This document shows positions 60,212-64,000 of a stretch of DNA of 64,000 nucleotides, one piece after another. Position numbers and translations under genes: made by a program. Position 1 is the stretch's first letter; each line of letters opens with the position of its first letter. The notes beneath the pieces were generated by a model. It made no database searches. It saw only the letters and a list, made by a program, of their open reading frames with translations, and was not told the origin of the DNA. The stretch is from Microbacterium sp. zg-Y625 (GTDB lineage Bacteria > Actinomycetota > Actinomycetes > Actinomycetales > Microbacteriaceae), in assembly GCF_030246925.1 (NCBI RefSeq), contig NZ_CP126740.1, positions 2,728,001 through 2,792,000 of the forward strand. Direction: 5' to 3'.

Positions 60212-62862
60212 CCGGTTCCCCCGCCGCCATCGTTCCGCTGCGCTGGCTCGATGAGCTGCCGCCCGAGCGGCTCCCCGGCGGCTCCGTGTGGGGGGCGCCG
60301 TTGCCGCGCGGCACCGCGGGTTCGCCCGACGCGCTGCGTCTGCGCGGAGCGGACGGCGAGACGGTGCCGGCGCAGTTCTGGCCGCTGGCCACGTGGCCGG
60401 ACGGCTCCGTGAAGTGGGCGGGCGCCGCGCTCGGGGCCACCGACCACCCGGGTGAGTACGAGGTCGTGGTCGATCCTTCCGCCGCCTGCCCCGTACCCGA
60501 ACACCCGGTGGAGGTGCGCGAGGGCGACGGCACCGTCACCGTCGGCAACGGGGTGATCACCCTCGAGATCCAGGCGCCGCGTGCCGCGGATGCCACGCCT
60601 GTCGACACGCTCTTCCGCCGGCTCCGGCGCGGCGATGTCGTCGTGGCCGAGAACGCGCACCTCGTGAGCCTGCTGCAGCAGGACGTCCCCGAAGACGGGG
60701 GCGCCGGTCCGCGGCATCCGTTCCGCTCGCGCGTCGCGTCCGTCGTCGTGGAGCAGCGCGGACCGGTGCGCGCCGTCGTGCGGGTGGAAGGGACGCACCG
60801 CGCTCTCGACGGATCGCGGGAATGGCTGCCCTTCACCGTGCGCCTGGTCGTTCTCGCGGGAAGCGAGCGCATCCGCGTCGTGCACACGGTGATCTGGGAC
60901 GGCGATGCGGCCACCGATTTCGTCGCAGGGCTCGGCGTGCGCGCGGACGTGCCGCTGCGCGCCGACCTGCACGACCGTCACGTGCGCATCGCCGGCGCCG
61001 ACGGCGGGTTCTTCGCCGAAGCGGTGCGCGGCATCACCGGTCTGCGGCGCGACCCCGGCGCCGAGGTGCGCGATGCGCAGATCGCGGGCAGGCGTACGCC
61101 GCCGCTGTCGGAGTGGAACCCGCAGGTCTCCGAGCGGCTGCATCTCGTGCCGACATGGGGGGATGTCACCCTCACACAGCTGAGCGCCGACGGGTTCGGC
61201 ATCCGAAAGCGCACCGCGCCGGGGCACGGGTGGATCGACGCCGGCGCCGGAACCCGCGCCGAGGGCTTCGTCTCGGTGAGCGACCCGGACGGCGGGTTCG
61301 GCGTGGGGGTGCGCTCGTTCTGGCAGTCCCACCCCGGGCAGCTCGACGTCCGCGGCATGGCCGGCAACCGGGCGACCGTGACCGCGTGGCTGCACGCCCC
61401 CGAGGCGCAGCCGATGGATCTGCGGTTCTACCACGATGGGCTCGGACAGGACGACTACGCCAGCCAGCTCGACGCGCTCGAGATCACCTACGAGGACTAC
61501 GAGCCCGGCTTCGGCGATGCGCACGGCATCGCCCGCACCCACGAGCTGACCCTCTTCGCCTACGCGGCGACGCCGCCGATCGAGCACCTGGCCCTCGACG
61601 TCGCGCAGGTGCAGCAGCCGCCGCTCCTGCAGCCGACGCCCGAGGCGCTGCACGCGGCCGTCGTCTTCGGCGACTGGGCGCCGGTGGACCGCAGCACGCC
61701 GGTGCGCGCCGAGATCGAGGACAGCATCGACTTCCTGCTGTCGTTCTATCTGGAGCAGATCGATCAGCGTCGCTGGTACGGGTTCTGGCACTACGGCGAC
61801 GTGATGCACGCCTACGACCACGACCGGCACGTCTGGCGCTACGACGTCGGCGGCTACGCGTGGGACAACAGCGAGCTCTCGCCCGACCTGTGGCTCTGGT
61901 ACTCCTACCTGCGCACCGGCCGGGCCGACGTCTTCCGCCTCGCCGAGGCGATGACCCGGCACACCGGTGAGGTCGACGTCTACCACCTGGGCAGGTGGAA
62001 AGGCCTGGGCTCCCGCCACAACGTGCAGCACTGGGGGTGCAGCGCCAAGCAGCTGCGCATCAGCAGCCCGGTGTACCGCCGGTTCTACCACTACCTCACC
62101 GCCGACGAGCGTGTGGGCGATCTGCTGACCGAGCTGCGCGACAGCGACCAGCGCTTCCTCGACACCGACCCGACCCGCAAGGTCCGGACGGATGCCGCGA
62201 CCTACCGGCCCGACCGCGCGGCGCTCGCGGTGGGTCTCGGCACGGACTGGGGCGCGCTGGCGGCGACGTGGCTGGCGGACTGGGAGCGCACCGGCAACGA
62301 GCGCTCGCGCGACCGGCTGCTGGGGACGATGGCCGACATCGCCGCGATGCCGCGGGGCTTTCTCACCGGCGAAGCGCTGTACGACCTCGACGCGGGGCGG
62401 TTCGACACGACGCGCGACCGCGTGTCGGTGTCGCACCTGAGCGCCGTGTTCGGTCTGGTCGAGGTGTGCAGCGAGCTGATCTCGCTCGTCGACGTTCCCG
62501 GCTTCGCCGACGCCTGGCAGGAGTACTGCCGGCTGTACCTCGCCTCACCCGAGGAACAGGAGCGCGCGGTCGGTGCGCCCTTCACCGGCGTGCACCTCGA
62601 GCAGGCTCACAGCCGGCTGGCGGCGTGGGCGGCGCGGCACGCGGACGACGACGAGCTGGCCGAGCTGGCGTGGCGCGCCTTCGAGGGCATGGGCGAGTGG
62701 CTCGTGCACCGCCGTGACTTCGCGCTGCGGCGGATCGACCCGCCCTACGTGCTGCAGCCGGTGGATGAGGTGCCGACCGTCTCGACCAACGACGCCGCGC
62801 AGTACGGCCTGGCGGCGATCCAGAACCTCGCGCTCATCGGCGACCGGCTGCCGCGGGGGTAG
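60208..62862 (+). CDS. YetA/PcRGLX-like exo-rhamnogalacturonan lyase-family protein
   Basis: An 884-residue protein resembling the YetA/PcRGLX family (polysaccharide lyase family 26), whose fungal member removes unsaturated disaccharides from rhamnogalacturonan I. The N-terminal RIFT-barrel part includes VSVWGAPLPRG-like GGSVWGAPLPRGTAG and PDGSVKWAGAAL; the central helical domain has RWYGFWHYGDVMHAYDHDRHVWRYDVGGYAWDNSELSPDLWLWYSYLRTGRADVFRLAEAMTRHTGEVDVYHLGRWKGLGSRHNVQHWGCSAKQ, the most conserved block. There is no signal peptide, so the substrate would be an imported oligosaccharide. It ends the operon that starts at 55406. Confidence 0.85.
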   Translation: MTGSPAAIVPLRWLDELPPERLPGGSVWGAPLPRGTAGSPDALRLRGADGETVPAQFWPLATWPDGSVKWAGAALGATDHPGEYEVVVDPSAACPVPEHPVEVREGDGTVTVGNGVITLEIQAPRAADATPVDTLFRRLRRGDVVVAENAHLVSLLQQDVPEDGGAGPRHPFRSRVASVVVEQRGPVRAVVRVEGTHRALDGSREWLPFTVRLVVLAGSERIRVVHTVIWDGDAATDFVAGLGVRADVPLRADLHDRHVRIAGADGGFFAEAVRGITGLRRDPGAEVRDAQIAGRRTPPLSEWNPQVSERLHLVPTWGDVTLTQLSADGFGIRKRTAPGHGWIDAGAGTRAEGFVSVSDPDGGFGVGVRSFWQSHPGQLDVRGMAGNRATVTAWLHAPEAQPMDLRFYHDGLGQDDYASQLDALEITYEDYEPGFGDAHGIARTHELTLFAYAATPPIEHLALDVAQVQQPPLLQPTPEALHAAVVFGDWAPVDRSTPVRAEIEDSIDFLLSFYLEQIDQRRWYGFWHYGDVMHAYDHDRHVWRYDVGGYAWDNSELSPDLWLWYSYLRTGRADVFRLAEAMTRHTGEVDVYHLGRWKGLGSRHNVQHWGCSAKQLRISSPVYRRFYHYLTADERVGDLLTELRDSDQRFLDTDPTRKVRTDAATYRPDRAALAVGLGTDWGALAATWLADWERTGNERSRDRLLGTMADIAAMPRGFLTGEALYDLDAGRFDTTRDRVSVSHLSAVFGLVEVCSELISLVDVPGFADAWQEYCRLYLASPEEQERAVGAPFTGVHLEQAHSRLAAWAARHADDDELAELAWRAFEGMGEWLVHRRDFALRRIDPPYVLQPVDEVPTVSTNDAAQYGLAAIQNLALIGDRLPRG

Positions 62863-62930
62863 GGGCTGTGGGCGAGCGCCCGTCCACAGCCGGACGCGGC
62901 GCCTTCTCCACAGCTGGGGGGTGCGCAAAG

Positions 62931-62939
62931 TTATCCACA
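62931..62939. promoter_or_regulatory. DnaA-box-like 9-mer
   Basis: TTATCCACA is a perfect match to the DnaA consensus, and two looser TCCACAGC elements lie at 62882-62890 and 62907-62914. They stand in the 141-bp gap before the DUF222 gene. A cluster this small far from dnaA or dnaN is not an origin. It could titrate DnaA or give replication-linked control of the next gene. Confidence 0.4.
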
Positions 62940-63003
62940 ATGCGGGCCTGGCCTGGGATTTGTGGTGCTCTCAATGTCGGAGGGGGCCGGCAGAATCGGG
63001 GGT

Positions 63004-64000
63004 ATGAACAGCTCCTCTGCCGCCGGCTCGATCGCCGGCTCGATCGCCACCGGCTCGATCGCCACCGCCTCGCACGGCGCGGTGATCAGCGGGGTCGAGC
63101 ACACCCGCCAGGCGATCGCCGCGTTGCAGGCGGAAGAGCTGCAGTGGTTCGCTCGGGCTGAAGCTCTCGCGGCCGAGGAGACCGCACGTATCCCGTCGAG
63201 TGAGGGGCGGGAACGGGAGATGCCGCCTCGCGGCATGGCCGCCGAACTCGCCGCGGTGCTGCGCCGGTCGGATCGGGGCATGCAGGAACGCATGCGCGAC
63301 GCCGCCGTGCTGGTGGACGGGTTCCCCGCGACGCTGGCCGCCCTCGAGTCCGGCCGGATCGACGTGGCGCACGTGCGGGTGATCCAGGATGCCGGGGCCC
63401 GCATCACCGACCCCGACGCGCGGGCACGGTTCGAACAGGCCGCGCTGGTGGTCGCGGAGCGGGAGACGCCGGGCCGGGCCAAGCCGATCATCCTGATGCT
63501 CGCGCAGCGCCTGGACCCCGTGCCGCTGGAAGAGCGGCACACCGAAGCCGCGGCCGGTCGGCGGGTGTGGGTGCGGGACCTCGACGACGGCATGGCCGAA
63601 CTCGCAGCGATCCTGCCGGCGCCGCTGGCGTACGCGATCAAGGAGCGACTCACCGCGCACGCGCGGGAGATCGTCGCGGCGGCCAAGGCCGCACGCTCTG
63701 GGTCTTCGACGGGCACGGCCCCGAGCGAGAACCGCGTTGGCGCCGGTGGTGCCGGCGTCGGAGCAGATCGTGTCGCGGGCGATGACGTCGCCGAGACAGA
63801 TGCCATCGCGACCGACCGGCGGACGACCGATCAGGTCCGCGCCGATGTGCTCACCGATCTCCTCTTGACCGGCCACGCGAGCGCACCGGTGTCATCGGGC
63901 AGCATCCCCGCGACCGCCGCGATCACCGCGCACGTGCAGATCACCATCCCCGCGGCCACCCTCACCGGGGAAAGCACCGAACCCGCCGAACTCGTCGGCT
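63004..64000 (+). CDS. DUF222/13E12-family HNH endonuclease-like protein (3' end outside window)
   Basis: The frame is open from the ATG at 63004 to the window end (332 codons). The N-terminus has a short Ser/Ala/Gly repeat (GSIA, GSIAT, GSIAT), then the DUF222 helical domain: GVEHTRQAIAALQAEELQWFARAEALAAEE, RGMAAELAAVLRRSDRGMQERMRDAAVLVDGFPATLAALESGRIDVAHVRVIQDAG. Full-length members carry a C-terminal HNH nuclease motif, which here would lie beyond the window. The family is highly repeated in actinobacteria and probably mobile; its cellular role is unclear. Confidence 0.88.
   Translation, partial: MNSSSAAGSIAGSIATGSIATASHGAVISGVEHTRQAIAALQAEELQWFARAEALAAEETARIPSSEGREREMPPRGMAAELAAVLRRSDRGMQERMRDAAVLVDGFPATLAALESGRIDVAHVRVIQDAGARITDPDARARFEQAALVVAERETPGRAKPIILMLAQRLDPVPLEERHTEAAAGRRVWVRDLDDGMAELAAILPAPLAYAIKERLTAHAREIVAAAKAARSGSSTGTAPSENRVGAGGAGVGADRVAGDDVAETDAIATDRRTTDQVRADVLTDLLLTGHASAPVSSGSIPATAAITAHVQITIPAATLTGESTEPAELVG

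Noticed and set aside
60181..62436. 751-codon open frame antisense to the YetA-like gene
   Set aside because: Same effect of high GC; composition is low-complexity and Arg/Val-rich, and the opposite strand carries a recognisable, operon-coupled protein.
62881..62940. Possible replication origin from DnaA-like boxes
   Set aside because: Only one exact box is present, with no dnaA, dnaN, gyrB or AT-rich unwinding region nearby.

Overview
The window is a high-GC actinobacterial chromosome segment, most likely from Microbacterium or a close relative in Microbacteriaceae. The signs are the very GC-rich third codon positions, many GTG starts, operons chained by 4-bp ATGA/GTGA overlaps, two DUF7882-type small proteins, a DUF222/13E12-type HNH protein, tandem LCP proteins, and several sugar ABC importers with no ATPase gene beside them. 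Function calls rest on motif recognition by eye; no database search was run.

Left part (1-14788): the 3' end of surE; a MarR regulator with a small partner gene and a tandem palindromic operator; a DUF7882 gene; a striking block of six 20-bp units in inverted halves; then a carbohydrate island. The leftward operon SIS isomerase/deaminase - ROK kinase - PfkB kinase - class II aldolase - DeoR (6306-1886) has four consecutive 4-bp overlaps and looks like a galactosamine/tagatose-6-phosphate route. Next to it are a LacI regulator, a GH35 beta-galactosidase, a CUT1 importer and a GH20 hexosaminidase. The same LacI-type operator core lies in front of GH35 and between the importer and GH20, so the island probably imports and degrades Gal/HexNAc oligosaccharides inside the cell.

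Middle part (15039-43869): a YihY/BrkB membrane protein, a type II sulfide:quinone oxidoreductase, a helix-turn-helix protein fused to an ECF S-component-like membrane domain, an EI24/CysZ-like protein, a large LuxR regulator, a run of alpha/beta hydrolases (one without its nucleophilic serine), an SDR, a remnant of a medium-chain dehydrogenase, a CPBP protease, a two-component system, two tRNA-Ser genes flanking two LCP genes and followed by serS, then housekeeping genes (diacylglycerol kinase-like, photolyase, LLM oxidoreductase, pheA, pgm, corA).

Right part (43885-62862): a second glycan island. A leftward five-gene operon (Gfo/Idh/MocA oxidoreductase, DUF993/DHDPS-like aldolase, TIM-barrel isomerase, LacI, glycerate kinase) reads as an uncharacterised catabolic pathway. 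Beside it are an arabinofuranosidase (GH51) operon with its own importer and, divergently, a Yes/Lpl-type operon (YesL-like, SBP, two permeases, DUF1961/YesU-like, YetA/exo-rhamnogalacturonan-lyase-like). Five palindromes of the form GGAARRCGCWTTCC sit in the promoter regions of all three units, which points to one LacI-controlled pectin side-chain (rhamnogalacturonan I/arabinan) regulon. The window ends inside a DUF222 HNH-type gene.
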